Assembly: GCF_014596745.1 (NCBI RefSeq)
Contig: NZ_JABTCF010000004.1
Coordinates: 1 to 64,000 of the forward strand
DNA: 64,000 nucleotides
Reading direction: 5' to 3'
DNA from: Maribacter aquimaris
GTDB taxonomy: Bacteria; Bacteroidota; Bacteroidia; Flavobacteriales; Flavobacteriaceae
Made by a program: the position numbers and the translations under genes
Shown here: piece after piece, positions 1 to 9,617 of the stretch
Position numbering within the stretch: the first letter of the stretch is position 1
Layout of the letters: every line of letters begins with the position of its first letter
Notes under the pieces: generated by a model
Database searches by the model: none
Told to the model about the DNA's origin: nothing
Seen by the model: the letters and a program-made list of their open reading frames with translations, nothing else

Positions 1-249
1 CCCTTAAAAGTATCTCAATGAACGTGGCCCGAAGACCTTTCTTTCCCAACGACCTTAATCGTTTCGGGCTGCAAACCTACAACCATTTTCCCTTTCAACA
101 ATACTTTTTTTGAAGGTTTTTAAAAATATATTTTAGCAGGCTCCATAACCCCCTACTTCCTAAGAACTTAGAAACCAAACAAATTTTAAAAAAGGGTATT
201 AAATCTAATACATTCCAACAATATAAACAAGAAACCTCCACTTTTTATT

Positions 250-340
250 TGCGTTAGGCACAGTACCGAAGGGTCGGGAGCACCCCCAACGCAGTAAGGG
301 ATATGGTGTATGGCCCGACCCTGTATCCTATATACAGGGT
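250..340 (+). other. Structured intergenic segment with competing hairpins
   Basis: This lies in the 423-base stretch before thrS, in which I see no credible gene. Three perfect stems can form. A pairs 250-255 with 288-293 (TGCGTT/AACGCA). B pairs 270-278 with 314-322 (AGGGTCGGG/CCCGACCCT). C pairs 318-326 with 332-340 (ACCCTGTAT/ATACAGGGT). B crosses A, and B shares bases 318-322 with C, so B and C exclude each other. No T-run follows C, so it is not a standard terminator. The likely thrS promoter lies downstream, so this is probably not the thrS leader. It may be a separate RNA, a 3' end from an upstream unit, or a dispersed repeat. Confidence 0.4.
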
Positions 341-367
341 GACGCCCCAAAAACATATCCATATATA

Positions 368-398
368 TTGTATGCATGATTACAAGATACTATCTTTG
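368..398 (+). promoter_or_regulatory. Likely thrS promoter (Bacteroidetes type)
   Basis: TTG at 368-370 and TATCTTTG at 391-398 are 20 nt apart. This matches the Bacteroidetes sigma-A consensus (TTTG or TTG, about 20 nt, TAnnTTTG). Transcription would start near 404, leaving only about 20 nt before the thrS ATG. Confidence 0.55.
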
Positions 399-423
399 TA
401 CCCTTATAGTCATATAAAGAAAC

Positions 424-2364
424 ATGATCAAAATTACCTTACCCGACGGAACCGTCAAGGAGTACAGCAAAGGCAGCACTCCTATGGATATCGCAAAAAG
501 CATAAGTGAAGGCTTGGCGCGAAATGTTATTTCAGCCAAATTCAACGATACCATTGTAGAAACAGTGACGCCTTTGAATGAAGATGGTACACTAACCTTA
601 TATACATGGAACGATGATGCGGGCAAAAAAGCCTTTTGGCATTCCTCGTCCCATATCGTGGCCCAAGCCTTGGAGGAATTGTTTCCAGGTGCCAAACTGA
701 CTATTGGACCAGCCATTGAAAACGGATTCTATTACGATGTTGATTTCGGGGAACATTCGGTTTCGGAAAAGGATTTTCCGGCTATTGAAAAAAGGGCCTT
801 GGAAATTGCCCGTGGCAAGCACGATTTCAAAATGCGGCCGGTATCCAAAGCTGAAGCCTTGGAAAAATACAAATCACAAGGAAACGAGTTCAAGGTTGAG
901 CTTATCGAGAATCTTGAGGATGGTACCATTACCTTCTGCGACCATGATACCTTTACCGATCTTTGCCGTGGTGGACATATACCCAATACCGGAATTGTCA
1001 AGGCGATAAAAATATTGAGTGTGGCTGGTGCCTATTGGCGTGGTGATGAGAAAAACAAGCAACTGACCCGGGTCTATGGTATTTCCTTCCCCAAACAAAA
1101 AGATCTTACAGCATACCTGAACCTCTTGGAGGAAGCAAAAAAACGGGACCACAGAAAGCTCGGCAAGGAATTGGAACTCTTTACCTTTTCACAAAAAGTG
1201 GGGCAAGGACTTCCCTTATGGTTGCCGAAAGGTGCCGCCCTTCGGGAACGTTTGGAAGCTTTTCTTAAGAAGGCCCAGAAAAAAGCGGGATACGAAATGG
1301 TCATCACGCCCCATATCGGCCAAAAAGAACTTTATGTAACTTCTGGCCATTATGCCAAATATGGCGAGGATAGTTTTCAACCCATACATACCCCCAAGGA
1401 AGACGAAGAGTTTTTGCTAAAACCGATGAACTGTCCGCATCATTGTGAAATATACAATGCCCGCCCTTTTAGTTACCGTGAATTACCCAAGCGTTATGCT
1501 GAATTCGGTACCGTATATAGATATGAACAAAGTGGGGAACTTCATGGGCTGACCAGGGTTCGTGGTTTTACACAGGACGATGCCCATATTTTCTGTACCC
1601 CGGAACAATTGGATGAGGAATTCAAAAAAGTAATCGATCTTTCGCTCTATGTATTGAATACGTTAGGATTTGATAACTACAAGGCCCAAGTCTCCGTAAG
1701 GGATTTGGATAACCCCGAAAAATATATTGGATCGGTCGAAAATTGGGAAAAAGCGGAAAATGCCATCATCAATGCCGCCAAGGAAAAAGGCTTGGACTAT
1801 GTCATTGAAAGCGGTGAAGCCGCATTTTATGGTCCAAAACTTGATTTTATGGTGAAGGATGCCTTGGGAAGAAATTGGCAGTTGGGTACCATTCAAGTGG
1901 ATTATAATTTACCGGAACGTTTTGACCTTACCTATAAAGGAAGCGACAATGAACTACATAGACCGGTAATGATCCACCGAGCACCTTTTGGTAGCATGGA
2001 ACGATTCATCGCCCTGTTACTGGAGCATACCGGAGGAAATTTCCCATTATGGCTGACTCCAGAACAAGCAATTATCCTTCCAGTTAGCGAGAAACACGAA
2101 AAATATGCGGAAAAAGTTTTAAAATCCTTGGAAAATAACGAAATTCGCGCCCTCATTGATAATAGAAACGAGACTGTAGGCAAGAAAATACGGGAAGCTG
2201 AAATGAGTAAAACACCATTTATGCTAATCGTAGGTGAGAGCGAGGAAGAAAATAATACCATAGCGATCCGTAAACACGGAGGCGATGATTTAGGTTCTAT
2301 TACGGTACAGGATTTCGTTGACTTGGTCACTAAGGAAATAAACAGTACCTTAAAGTCGTTTTAA
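424..2364 (+). CDS. thrS: Threonine--tRNA ligase
   Basis: Cytosolic class II aminoacyl-tRNA synthetase that charges tRNA-Thr. At 646 residues it is full length for the family. It begins with a TGS domain (about residues 1-60). The editing-like second domain has HSSSH near residue 78. The catalytic core carries [10 protein letters not shown] and the motif-2 stretch around [14 protein letters not shown]-terminal anticodon-binding domain ends the protein. The ATG at 424 starts exactly at the TGS domain. infC, rpmI and rplT follow on the same strand, the common thrS-infC-rpmI-rplT order, so co-transcription is likely. Identification is firm. Confidence 0.98.
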   Translation: MIKITLPDGTVKEYSKGSTPMDIAKSISEGLARNVISAKFNDTIVETVTPLNEDGTLTLYTWNDDAGKKAFWHSSSHIVAQALEELFPGAKLTIGPAIENGFYYDVDFGEHSVSEKDFPAIEKRALEIARGKHDFKMRPVSKAEALEKYKSQGNEFKVELIENLEDGTITFCDHDTFTDLCRGGHIPNTGIVKAIKILSVAGAYWRGDEKNKQLTRVYGISFPKQKDLTAYLNLLEEAKKRDHRKLGKELELFTFSQKVGQGLPLWLPKGAALRERLEAFLKKAQKKAGYEMVITPHIGQKELYVTSGHYAKYGEDSFQPIHTPKEDEEFLLKPMNCPHHCEIYNARPFSYRELPKRYAEFGTVYRYEQSGELHGLTRVRGFTQDDAHIFCTPEQLDEEFKKVIDLSLYVLNTLGFDNYKAQVSVRDLDNPEKYIGSVENWEKAENAIINAAKEKGLDYVIESGEAAFYGPKLDFMVKDALGRNWQLGTIQVDYNLPERFDLTYKGSDNELHRPVMIHRAPFGSMERFIALLLEHTGGNFPLWLTPEQAIILPVSEKHEKYAEKVLKSLENNEIRALIDNRNETVGKKIREAEMSKTPFMLIVGESEEENNTIAIRKHGGDDLGSITVQDFVDLVTKEINSTLKSF

Positions 2365-2394
2365 AAAAAAAAGTTTAATTAAAATTAGTTAGTC

Positions 2395-2949
2395 ATAGCA
2401 ATTCGAAAAAGATTTAGGCCCCAACCTAGAAGAGAGAACAAAAACCCTCACAAAATCAATGAGAGAATCATCTCACCAAATGTACGTTTGGTGGGTGATA
2501 ATATTGAAGTTGGTGTTTACACATTGCCGCAGGCAATGGCAAAAGCAGAGGAATTAGGTTTGGATTTGGTGGAGATTTCACCAAAAGCAGAACCTCCCGT
2601 TTGTAAAATCATAGATTACAAAAAGTTTCTCTATGAGCAAAAGAAACGGGAGAAAGCCATGAAAGCGAAAGCTTCCAAGGTTGTGGTAAAGGAAATCAGG
2701 TTTGGTCCGAATACGGATGACCATGATTACGACTTTAAAAAGAAACATGCCGAAAAGTTCCTAAAAGACGGGGCTAAATTAAAGGCCTATGTTTTCTTTA
2801 AGGGACGTTCTATTGTTTATAAGGACCAAGGGGAAATATTGTTGTTAAAACTAGCCTCTGAACTTGAAGAGTTGGGCAAAGTGGAACAAATGCCAAAATT
2901 GGAAGGAAAACGTATGACCATGTTCATAGCGCCTAAGACCAAGAAATAA
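2395..2949 (+). CDS. infC: Translation initiation factor IF-3 (non-ATG start)
   Basis: Binds the 30S subunit and controls start-codon selection. Both the IF3-N and IF3-C domains are readable; IF3-N contains the [12 protein letters not shown] motif. The frame stays open upstream of any ATG, GTG or TTG, through residues [13 protein letters not shown], to a TAG at 2386. The first plausible starts are ATA at 2395 or ATT at 2401; I chose ATA, giving 184 residues. A rare start codon is typical of infC (AUU in E. coli), where IF3 discriminates against its own start and so limits its synthesis. A TTG at 2488 would remove the conserved N-terminus. Confidence 0.9.
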   Translation: MAIRKRFRPQPRRENKNPHKINERIISPNVRLVGDNIEVGVYTLPQAMAKAEELGLDLVEISPKAEPPVCKIIDYKKFLYEQKKREKAMKAKASKVVVKEIRFGPNTDDHDYDFKKKHAEKFLKDGAKLKAYVFFKGRSIVYKDQGEILLLKLASELEELGKVEQMPKLEGKRMTMFIAPKTKK

Positions 2950-2993
2950 GATAGACATGCTGGAATATTACCCAGCTTTACAAGATACTGTAC

Positions 2994-3014
2994 CAAGCCC
3001 TTAAACGGGGCTTG
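2994..3014 (+). promoter_or_regulatory. Hairpin in the infC-rpmI gap
   Basis: CAAGCCC (2994-3000) pairs perfectly with GGGCTTG (3008-3014) around a 7-nt loop, 40 nt before rpmI. There is no T-run after it. In other bacteria this gap can hold a ribosomal-protein autoregulatory leader. That role here is inference from position only. Confidence 0.35.
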
Positions 3015-3053
3015 TTCAGCATAAATAAGTGAGATTAACCTAAATAGGAAAAA

Positions 3054-3251
3054 ATGCCTAAACAAAAAACAAAATCCAGTGCCAAGAAGCGATTTAAGCT
3101 AACAGGTACCGGTAAGATCAAAAGAAAGCACGCTTTTAAGAGCCACATTCTTACAAAGAAGTCGAAAAAGCGTAAACTAGCGTTGACACATTCTACTTTA
3201 GTACATGACCATGATGTCAATAGTATTAAAGAACAATTACGTTTAAAGTAA
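3054..3251 (+). CDS. rpmI: 50S ribosomal protein L35
   Basis: Small basic protein of the large ribosomal subunit. It has 65 residues and starts [20 protein letters not shown], the classic L35 N-terminus, followed by a Lys/Arg-rich body ([19 protein letters not shown]). It sits between infC and rplT in the conserved order and is probably co-transcribed with them. The ATG at 3054 fits the family length exactly. Confidence 0.97.
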   Translation: MPKQKTKSSAKKRFKLTGTGKIKRKHAFKSHILTKKSKKRKLALTHSTLVHDHDVNSIKEQLRLK

Positions 3252-3374
3252 TTGTCCTTTCGGTAATTAATCATTAACCCTGGAGATGGGCAAAACACAA
3301 GAACAAAACTAGCGTTCGAGTAAATTAAAAAGTGGCGATTATCGCCCGCCTACTACAAAAAACAATTAAAAATT

Positions 3375-3719
3375 ATGCCAAGATCAGTAAATGCAGTAGC
3401 TTCTAGAGCACGAAGAAAAAAAGTGATGAAGCAGGCCAAAGGTTACTTTGGAAGACGTAAAAACGTCTGGACAGTAGCCAAAAATGCGGTTGAAAAAGCA
3501 ATGTTATATGCTTATAGAGACCGAAGAAACAAGAAAAGAACATTCCGAGCCCTTTGGATTACCCGTATCAATGCAGGGGCAAGATTACATGGAATGTCCT
3601 ACTCACAATTCATGGGTAAGGTAAAAGCCAACAACATTGAGTTGAACCGTAAGGTTTTAGCCGATTTGGCCATGAACCACCCAGATGCCTTCAAGGCCAT
3701 TGTAGACAAAGTAAAATAG
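3375..3719 (+). CDS. rplT: 50S ribosomal protein L20
   Basis: Large-subunit assembly protein that binds 23S rRNA. It has 114 residues, begins [20 protein letters not shown] and carries the conserved [20 protein letters not shown] region. The basic helical N-terminus and compact C-terminal domain match L20 over the full length. It is the last gene of the translation cluster. A strong intrinsic terminator follows about 24 nt after the stop, closing the transcription unit. Confidence 0.98.
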   Translation: MPRSVNAVASRARRKKVMKQAKGYFGRRKNVWTVAKNAVEKAMLYAYRDRRNKKRTFRALWITRINAGARLHGMSYSQFMGKVKANNIELNRKVLADLAMNHPDAFKAIVDKVK

Positions 3720-3743
3720 ATTTAAGAATATATCTCACTTAGG

Positions 3744-3775
3744 AAAATCCGACTTTAACGAGTCGGATTTTTTTT
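3744..3775 (+). terminator. Intrinsic terminator after rplT
   Basis: AAAATCCGACT (3744-3754) pairs with AGTCGGATTTT (3761-3771), an 11-bp stem with a 6-nt loop, followed by an unbroken T-run to 3775. Confidence 0.9.
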
Positions 3776-3840
3776 GTGCCTAAATCTAATTACTGTGTTT
3801 GGGGAACAGGATCAGATGTCGCGTTCGCAACAGTAATTTG

Positions 3841-5178
3841 GGATCAATACCAAGAGTTGTATTTGAAACAGAAAAAGATAGCACAAACTATTCCGCAGTT
3901 CGTGTTCTGTTCTTTTTTGCATTGCCAAAAAAAGAAACAGGGCCGAAAAACCAAGGTGCAGTGTACCTTGGTTTGGAGGAGCCAGCCGTAGCCTGGCCAC
4001 TTTGTTAAGACCCACATTGGGGAAAGCAACTAAAAATCACGGCCACACCGCCCAGGCCGCTTTCACTAAGGTGAAATGCTCTATGAACGGCTTCCCCCGC
4101 CCAATGCGGAAACCACTTGATTTAAAACGAAATCAAAAATAGGCCGTTCCCTCTTTAGCACCCTGTTCAAGGGCTTGAAAAATACAGCATTCTTCCTTTA
4201 CAGATTGACCATGATCCTTGCTTAAACACAATAATTGGTCATGACCCCTATTGAGGTTAACCCAACTATTTGGATAAATATCCTAATACCCAGAAATTAT
4301 TCTTGACCCTTAATGGATCAATCCCAAAAGTTGGGTGTGAATTAGAAAAAGATAGCATAAACTATCCAGAAGTTTGTGTTCTGTTCTTTTTTGCATTGCC
4401 AAAAAAAGAAACAGGGCCGAAAAACCAAGGTGCAGTGTACCTTGGTTTGGAGGAGCCAGCCGCAGCATGGCCACTTTGTTGAGACCCACATTGGGGAAAG
4501 TAAATAAAAATCACGGCCACACCGTCCAGGCCGCTTTCACTAAGGTGAAATGCTCTATGGACGGCTTCCCCCGACCAATGCGGAAACCACTTGATTTAAA
4601 ACGAAATCAAAAATAGGCCGTTCCTTCTTTAGTGCCCCGTTCAGGGGTGTGGGAAATACAGCATTCTTCCTTTACAGATTGACCATGATCCTTGCTTAAA
4701 CACAATAATTGGTCATGACCCCTATTGAGGTTAACCCAACTATTTGGATAAATATCCTAATACCCAGAAATTATTCTTGACCCTTAATGGATCAATCCCA
4801 AAAGTTGGGTGTGAATTAGAAAAAGATAGCATAAACTATCCAGAAGTTTGTGTTCTGTTCTTTTTTGCATTGCCAAAAAAAGAAACAGGGCCGAAAAACC
4901 AAGGTATGGTATACCTTGGTTTGGAGGAGCCAGCCGCAGCATGGCCACTTTGTTGAGACCCACATTGAGGAAAGTAAATAAAAATCGCAGCCACACCGCC
5001 CAGGCCGCTTTCACTAAAGTGAAATACTCTATGGACGGCTTCCCCCGCCCAATGCGGAAACCACTGGATTTAAAACGAAATTAAAAATAGGCCGTTCCTT
5101 CTTTAGTACACCGTTCAAGAGCTTGAAAAATACAGCATTCTTCCTTTACAGATTGACCATGATCCTTGCTTAAACACC
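3841..5178. repeat. Tandem array of a 474-bp non-coding unit (about 2.8 copies)
   Basis: The unit recurs with an exact 474-bp period: copies start at 3841, 4315 and 4789, anchored on GGATCAAT. Copies 2 and 3 are nearly identical; copy 1 is more divergent at its left end. Copy 3 is cut where yjbQ begins. Each copy has a 12-bp hairpin with a 3-nt loop (3948-3974, 4422-4448, 4896-4922), a TTTCAC/GTGAAA hairpin, and a TTGATTT/AAATCAA hairpin that is weaker in copy 3. The first hairpin changes in a pairing-preserving way in copy 3. Short open frames of 60-80 codons cross the copies but look like chance frames. No gene is supported from 3776 to 5169. Confidence 0.85.
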
Positions 5179-5592
5179 ATAGGCGGTGAGTACTAGATTC
5201 CTTCCGGAAGCATTGTTTCTATGCTCACATAAATAGATGCCTTGCCAAGTACCCAAATTCAATCTTCCGTTGGTAATCGGAACCTGAACCGATGCCCCCA
5301 TTAGCGATGCCTTAATATGTGCCGGCATATCGTCAGGGCCTTCATAAGTATGTATATAATAGGGAGCATCCTCAGACACCATAACATTCATATGGCTCTC
5401 AAAATCTTGCCGTACCGTGGGGTCTACATTCTCATTTATGGTCAAACTCGCCGAAGTATGTTGTATAAACACCTGTAAAATTCCTTTCTCTATATGGCCC
5501 AACCCAAGTAATGCATCGGTTATTTCATTCGTAATAAGATGAAACCCCCTTGAAAAGGGTCCAAGCCGTATTTCCTTTTGGTAGAATTCCAT
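5170..5592 (-). CDS. YjbQ/UPF0047 family protein
   Basis: A 140-residue protein with the YjbQ fold. The family is often annotated as secondary thiamine-phosphate synthase; physiological role uncertain. Conserved stretches seen are GILQVFIQHTSASLTINEN, DMPAHIKASLMG and QGIYLCEHR, which hold the family's His, Asn and Glu residues. The ATG at 5592 gives normal length. It is transcribed convergently towards the repeat array. Its last two codons and stop (GTT-TAA side, 5170-5178) lie inside a segment shared with the repeat units, so the array and this gene's 3' end share sequence. Confidence 0.85.
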   Translation of the reverse strand: MEFYQKEIRLGPFSRGFHLITNEITDALLGLGHIEKGILQVFIQHTSASLTINENVDPTVRQDFESHMNVMVSEDAPYYIHTYEGPDDMPAHIKASLMGASVQVPITNGRLNLGTWQGIYLCEHRNNASGRNLVLTAYGV

Positions 5593-5665
5593 AATTTTCC
5601 GTTAAATATTGATGTTGTTAATATAAACTTTATCCATAATATTCTTATTATTTAACCTTAACAAA

Positions 5666-5673
5666 TACCTTTG
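5666..5673 (+). promoter_or_regulatory. Possible -7 element of the HAD gene promoter
   Basis: TACCTTTG fits the Bacteroidetes TAnnTTTG -7 element and lies 18 nt before the ATG at 5692. I could not find a convincing -33 TTG at the right distance. Confidence 0.35.
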
Positions 5674-5691
5674 CAGCTTATATTTTCAAAA

Positions 5692-6489
5692 ATGAACCTA
5701 TCCCAAATTAAAATGGTGGTTTCCGATATGGATGGCACCCTATTGAATTCCAACCATGAGGTCAGCGACCGTTTTTTTGAATTGTTCGATCAATTGCAAA
5801 AAAAAGGTATTCTTTTCGTGGCCGCCAGCGGACGTCAATACAACAGTATTGTCGATAAGTTGGATACCATTAAAAACGATATTGTCGTTGTGGCCGAAAA
5901 TGGCGGTTATGTCAGGCGGAATGAAGAGGAGTTGCTCGCTACCTTGCTTCCTAAGGACAAGCAGAAAATCATCTTGGATATCCTGGATACCGTCGACAAC
6001 ATACACCCGGTGCTTTGTGGCAAACAGAATTCCTATTTAACAGGTAATTCCGATTCTTTTGCAGACTTATTGAAACAGTATTATTCGGCCTATGAAATCG
6101 TGGAGGACCTTTCTATGGTCGATGCCGAAATCCTAAAGATCGCCATTTACCATTTTGAGAGTTCGGAACAACATATATATCCGGCCGTACAACATTTGGA
6201 GGGTGATTTAAAGGTTAAGGTATCCGGGCCCAATTGGGTCGATATATCAAGTCCCGATGCAAACAAAGGATTTGCCCTGCAAAAGCTTCAGGAACTCTAC
6301 AACATCAAACCTAGTGAAACCATGGTTTTCGGGGATTATAACAATGACCTCGAAATGCTTGCCTTGGCAGAATACAGTTTTGCCATGGCCAATGCGCACC
6401 CCAATGTCAAGAAAGTTGCCCATTACGAAACGGAGAGCAACGACGATTTCGGCGTGGAACGTATCTTGGAGAAACTTATAAAGGCGTAA
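5692..6489 (+). CDS. Cof-type HAD-IIB family hydrolase
   Basis: Cytosolic sugar-phosphate or nucleotide phosphatase of the haloacid dehalogenase superfamily; the substrate cannot be told from sequence. Motif I is VVSDMDGTLL near the N-terminus, with the nucleophilic and acid/base Asp residues. Motif II is the AASGR stretch. Motif IV is GDYNNDLEML, binding Mg2+. A Cof-type cap lies between. I start at ATG 5692 (MNLSQIKMVV) because the frame upstream offers only a TTG at 5671 with no family similarity. This gives 265 residues. It runs towards the minus-strand gene at 6494, with only 4 nt between the stops. Confidence 0.9.
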   Translation: MNLSQIKMVVSDMDGTLLNSNHEVSDRFFELFDQLQKKGILFVAASGRQYNSIVDKLDTIKNDIVVVAENGGYVRRNEEELLATLLPKDKQKIILDILDTVDNIHPVLCGKQNSYLTGNSDSFADLLKQYYSAYEIVEDLSMVDAEILKIAIYHFESSEQHIYPAVQHLEGDLKVKVSGPNWVDISSPDANKGFALQKLQELYNIKPSETMVFGDYNNDLEMLALAEYSFAMANAHPNVKKVAHYETESNDDFGVERILEKLIKA

Positions 6490-6493
6490 GATT

Positions 6494-7756
6494 TCAGGTC
6501 TTTTGCTTCTTTTTTCGAGCTGCGGGAAAAAGCACATTATTTAAAATAAGGCGATAGCCCGGGGATGTTGGATGCAACTCCAATTCCGTCTTCGGGTCCC
6601 CTACCCTATGTTGATAATCCTCGGGATCATGTCCACCATAAAAAGTAAAGAAGCCTTTACCCTTTATTCCATGGATATAACGAGCCTCACCATTGAGTTT
6701 ATTCTCCCCTAGGACCAATACGGTTGGTTTTATCTCTTTCCTATTGAATGCGGTAGTCTGTCCCATAAACCCTTTTACCAAAGCCGTATGGTTTTGGCAT
6801 AACATGGTAGGCACGGGATCCCATTTCGCCGAAAAATCCATCAGGGTAAAATAATCCGATTCCTTGGGCACCCCTCCCCTTTTATTGGTCATATCAATTG
6901 ATGAAAACTCATAGCGCAAGGGATTTCGTTCCAAAGTAAAATCCGTAAAGGCAAACGTCTTCCCAAAATCCAATTTACTTTGGTAATTGGCATCGGAGGG
7001 GTCGTTATCGAACATAGGCTCACAAATATCTACACCATCCGCTGCCAAAGCGATATCAAAACTATCCGTGGCCGAACACATGGCGAACATAAAGCCCCCG
7101 CCTATGACATAGTTCCTGATTTTCAAGGCCACATCCCTTTTTTCCTCAGAGACCTTATCATACCCCAATTTGGCCGCCAAGGCCTCAGCCTCTTTTTTTC
7201 CATCAATATACCAAGGAGTTGCCCTATAGGCACCGTAAAATTTACCATATTGACCGGTAAAATCCTCATGGTGCAGGTGCAACCAATCGTACAAGACCAG
7301 TTTATCATCCAACACCTCTTCATCATAAATCGTTACATAGGGTATCTCTGCATAGGTGAGCACCATGGTCACGGCGTCATCCCAGGGTTGATTTGTTTTT
7401 GGGGAATATACCGCAATCTTGGGAGCCTTTTCAAGAATAACCGCTTCCTGATTTTTGGAAGGACTACCAATACCATCCAAAATTTCTTGGGCCTGCCCAT
7501 CGGATAGTATCTCGAAAGACACTCCACGAATCTGACATTCCCTACGAATGGCCTCCCCATCGGGAAGCAGGAAAGACCCTCCCCTATAATTCAACAGCCA
7601 TTGGACCTTTTGTTGTTTGGTAAGTACCCAATAGGTTATTCCGTATGCCTTTAGATGATTCTTTTGGGTATCCGCATCCATGGGAATAAGAATTGAGGAC
7701 GCCGAAATACTCCAAGTAAAAAGTAGGAAGAAAAAAAATAAAACGCTTTTATGCAT
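6494..7756 (-). CDS. Secreted protein with amidotransferase-like Cys motif
   Basis: An approximately 420-residue exported protein. MHKSVLFFFFLLFTWSISAS at the N-terminus is a clear signal peptide, which is why I prefer the ATG at 7756 over one 10 codons upstream. The GGGFMFAMCSATDSFD stretch resembles the nucleophile elbow of class-I glutamine-amidotransferase-like or ThuA-like folds. Relatives in flavobacteria are, to my memory, often labelled asparagine synthetase B, but I see no ATP-pyrophosphatase or N-terminal glutaminase features to support synthesis. Treat as a conserved periplasmic or surface protein of unknown function. It is separated from dnaB by 145 bp. Confidence 0.7.
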   Translation of the reverse strand: MHKSVLFFFFLLFTWSISASSILIPMDADTQKNHLKAYGITYWVLTKQQKVQWLLNYRGGSFLLPDGEAIRRECQIRGVSFEILSDGQAQEILDGIGSPSKNQEAVILEKAPKIAVYSPKTNQPWDDAVTMVLTYAEIPYVTIYDEEVLDDKLVLYDWLHLHHEDFTGQYGKFYGAYRATPWYIDGKKEAEALAAKLGYDKVSEEKRDVALKIRNYVIGGGFMFAMCSATDSFDIALAADGVDICEPMFDNDPSDANYQSKLDFGKTFAFTDFTLERNPLRYEFSSIDMTNKRGGVPKESDYFTLMDFSAKWDPVPTMLCQNHTALVKGFMGQTTAFNRKEIKPTVLVLGENKLNGEARYIHGIKGKGFFTFYGGHDPEDYQHRVGDPKTELELHPTSPGYRLILNNVLFPAARKKKQKT

Positions 7757-7901
7757 TGAATATCCTCTTTGAAAGATGTTTACCAAAGATAACGGAAAAT
7801 AGAGTTGCCCTATTTGTTTTATGATATTTTGTGAAATACTACTGGAATTTTCATCTACCCCATGTTAAGCTTAGTACTCGTCATAAGCACTGCTTCTCTT
7901 T

Positions 7902-9449
7902 TTAAAAAGGCACATCATTATCATTGGGATTAAAATCCTCGTTCATAGAACTACCGAAGGCCTCATTGGCATCGGGAAGATTTTTGGTGATAAAGGGGTT
8001 TTCATCTTCCGCATTCATTTTCGATTGAAACTCGAAAGGCGAATCAAAATCATCCAAATTATCGAATTTACCAAGGTTACCGATAAACTTCAATCGAATA
8101 TTCTCCAAACCACCATTTCTGTGTTTGGCTACAATAAATTCGGCTTGACCCTGGGTGGGTGTCCTTTCTTCATCATCCCATTCATCAATCTTATAATATT
8201 CGGGTCGATAAATAAAGGAAACAATATCCGCATCCTGTTCAATCGCCCCAGACTCCCTAAGATCCGATAGGATAGGACGTTTACTGCCCCCTCTTGTCTC
8301 TACCGCCCTGGACAGCTGGGATAAGGCAATGACGGGCACACTAAGTTCCTTGGCCAAGGCCTTGAGGTTTCTGGATATCGTAGATATCTCCTGTTCACGG
8401 TTCCCTCCTTTTTGACTTCCCCCTGCGGTCATCAATTGCAAATAATCGATAATGATCATTTTTATACCGTGCTGGGAGGACAATCGCCTTGCCTTTGCCC
8501 TAAGGTCAAAAATGGATAATGAAGGGGTATCATCGATAAACAAAGGAGCTTTTTCGAGGGTCTTCACCTTGACATTCAATTGCTCCCATTCGTGTTTTTC
8601 CAACTTTCCGGTACGCAATTTCTCGGATGACAGTCCGGTTTCCGATGAAATCAATCTCGTTATCAACTGTACGGAGGACATCTCCAGCGAAAAGAACGCC
8701 ACGGGTACTCCAGAGTTCACCGCGATATTACGGGCCATGGAAAGCGTCAATGCGGTTTTACCCATCCCCGGACGTGCTGCGACAATGATTAAATCACTAG
8801 GTTGCCAACCAGAAGTAAGTTTATCTACCTTATCAAAGCCTGAAGCAATACCACTTAACCCTTCCTTATTGGAAATTTCCTCAATTCTTTTCTTGGCCTG
8901 GATAACCAAATTCTGGGCTGTTTCTGCTGAGCGTTTTAAATTGCCCTGGGTAACATCGTATAATTTTGATTCCGCCTCATCCAACAGGTCGAATACATCT
9001 GTACTCTCATCATAGGCATCCTCAATAATCTCATTCGATATCTTGATCAAACTTCGCTGGATATACTTTTGAAGTATGATACGGGCATGAAACTCGATAT
9101 GGGCCGAAGAGGCCACTTTTTGGGTCAATTTTATAAGGTAAAAATCCCCTCCCACGGATTCCAGTTTACCATCCTTCTTCAATTGGGAAGAAACGGTTAA
9201 TAAATCAACCGGTTCCGAGGTTTCAAACAATTTAAAAATGGCCTCATAGATAAAACGATGGGCATCCTTATAGAAAACATCGGGATGCAGGATATCGATT
9301 ACTTCATCGACACCTTTTTTATCAATCATCATAGCACCAAGCACAACTTCCTCTAAATCAACGGCTTGAGGTGGTATCTTACCCCTTTCCAGGTTGATAA
9401 TAGTGGACTTGTCTATCTTATGGCCAATAAGTGGCTTGGGTTTTTCCAT
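7902..9449 (-). CDS. dnaB: Replicative DNA helicase DnaB
   Basis: Hexameric ATP-dependent helicase that unwinds the replication fork. It has 515 residues. The N-terminal domain follows an opening GKIPPQAVDLEEVVLGAMM. The RecA-like core has Walker A ARPGMGKTALTL, Walker B IIIDYLQLM, and LSRAVETRGGSKRP LSDLRESG-type motifs with EQDADIV near the end. An acidic, Asn-rich tail ends the protein. No intein is present. It stands between accA and the secreted-protein gene on the minus strand. Confidence 0.97.
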   Translation of the reverse strand: MEKPKPLIGHKIDKSTIINLERGKIPPQAVDLEEVVLGAMMIDKKGVDEVIDILHPDVFYKDAHRFIYEAIFKLFETSEPVDLLTVSSQLKKDGKLESVGGDFYLIKLTQKVASSAHIEFHARIILQKYIQRSLIKISNEIIEDAYDESTDVFDLLDEAESKLYDVTQGNLKRSAETAQNLVIQAKKRIEEISNKEGLSGIASGFDKVDKLTSGWQPSDLIIVAARPGMGKTALTLSMARNIAVNSGVPVAFFSLEMSSVQLITRLISSETGLSSEKLRTGKLEKHEWEQLNVKVKTLEKAPLFIDDTPSLSIFDLRAKARRLSSQHGIKMIIIDYLQLMTAGGSQKGGNREQEISTISRNLKALAKELSVPVIALSQLSRAVETRGGSKRPILSDLRESGAIEQDADIVSFIYRPEYYKIDEWDDEERTPTQGQAEFIVAKHRNGGLENIRLKFIGNLGKFDNLDDFDSPFEFQSKMNAEDENPFITKNLPDANEAFGSSMNEDFNPNDNDVPF

Positions 9450-9617
9450 GAATGCGAAAATATGTAATTAACCTTAAGTTAACGTAGGTTTACGGTATAA
9501 CTATTTCAACGGTTCATTAACAATTTACCTGTTGATAAGTTACAAAAAGTGTTGATAACAGAAAAATAAACGGAATTGGAAGGTATGTGATCCGACTACC
9601 TTAAACAAACACAAGGA

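Noticed and set aside
17-122. Minus-strand fragment resembling the tail of a glycoside hydrolase
   Set aside because: Only about 35 codons are open before an upstream stop; similarity is too weak to claim.
303-509. Overlapping frame at the thrS start
   Set aside because: It overlaps thrS in another frame and has no recognisable protein features.
3776-5100. Short open frames of about 70-80 codons repeated in each 474-bp unit
   Set aside because: They are kept only because the copies are nearly identical; composition is not protein-like and copy 1 lacks the same start. The unit shows hairpins instead.
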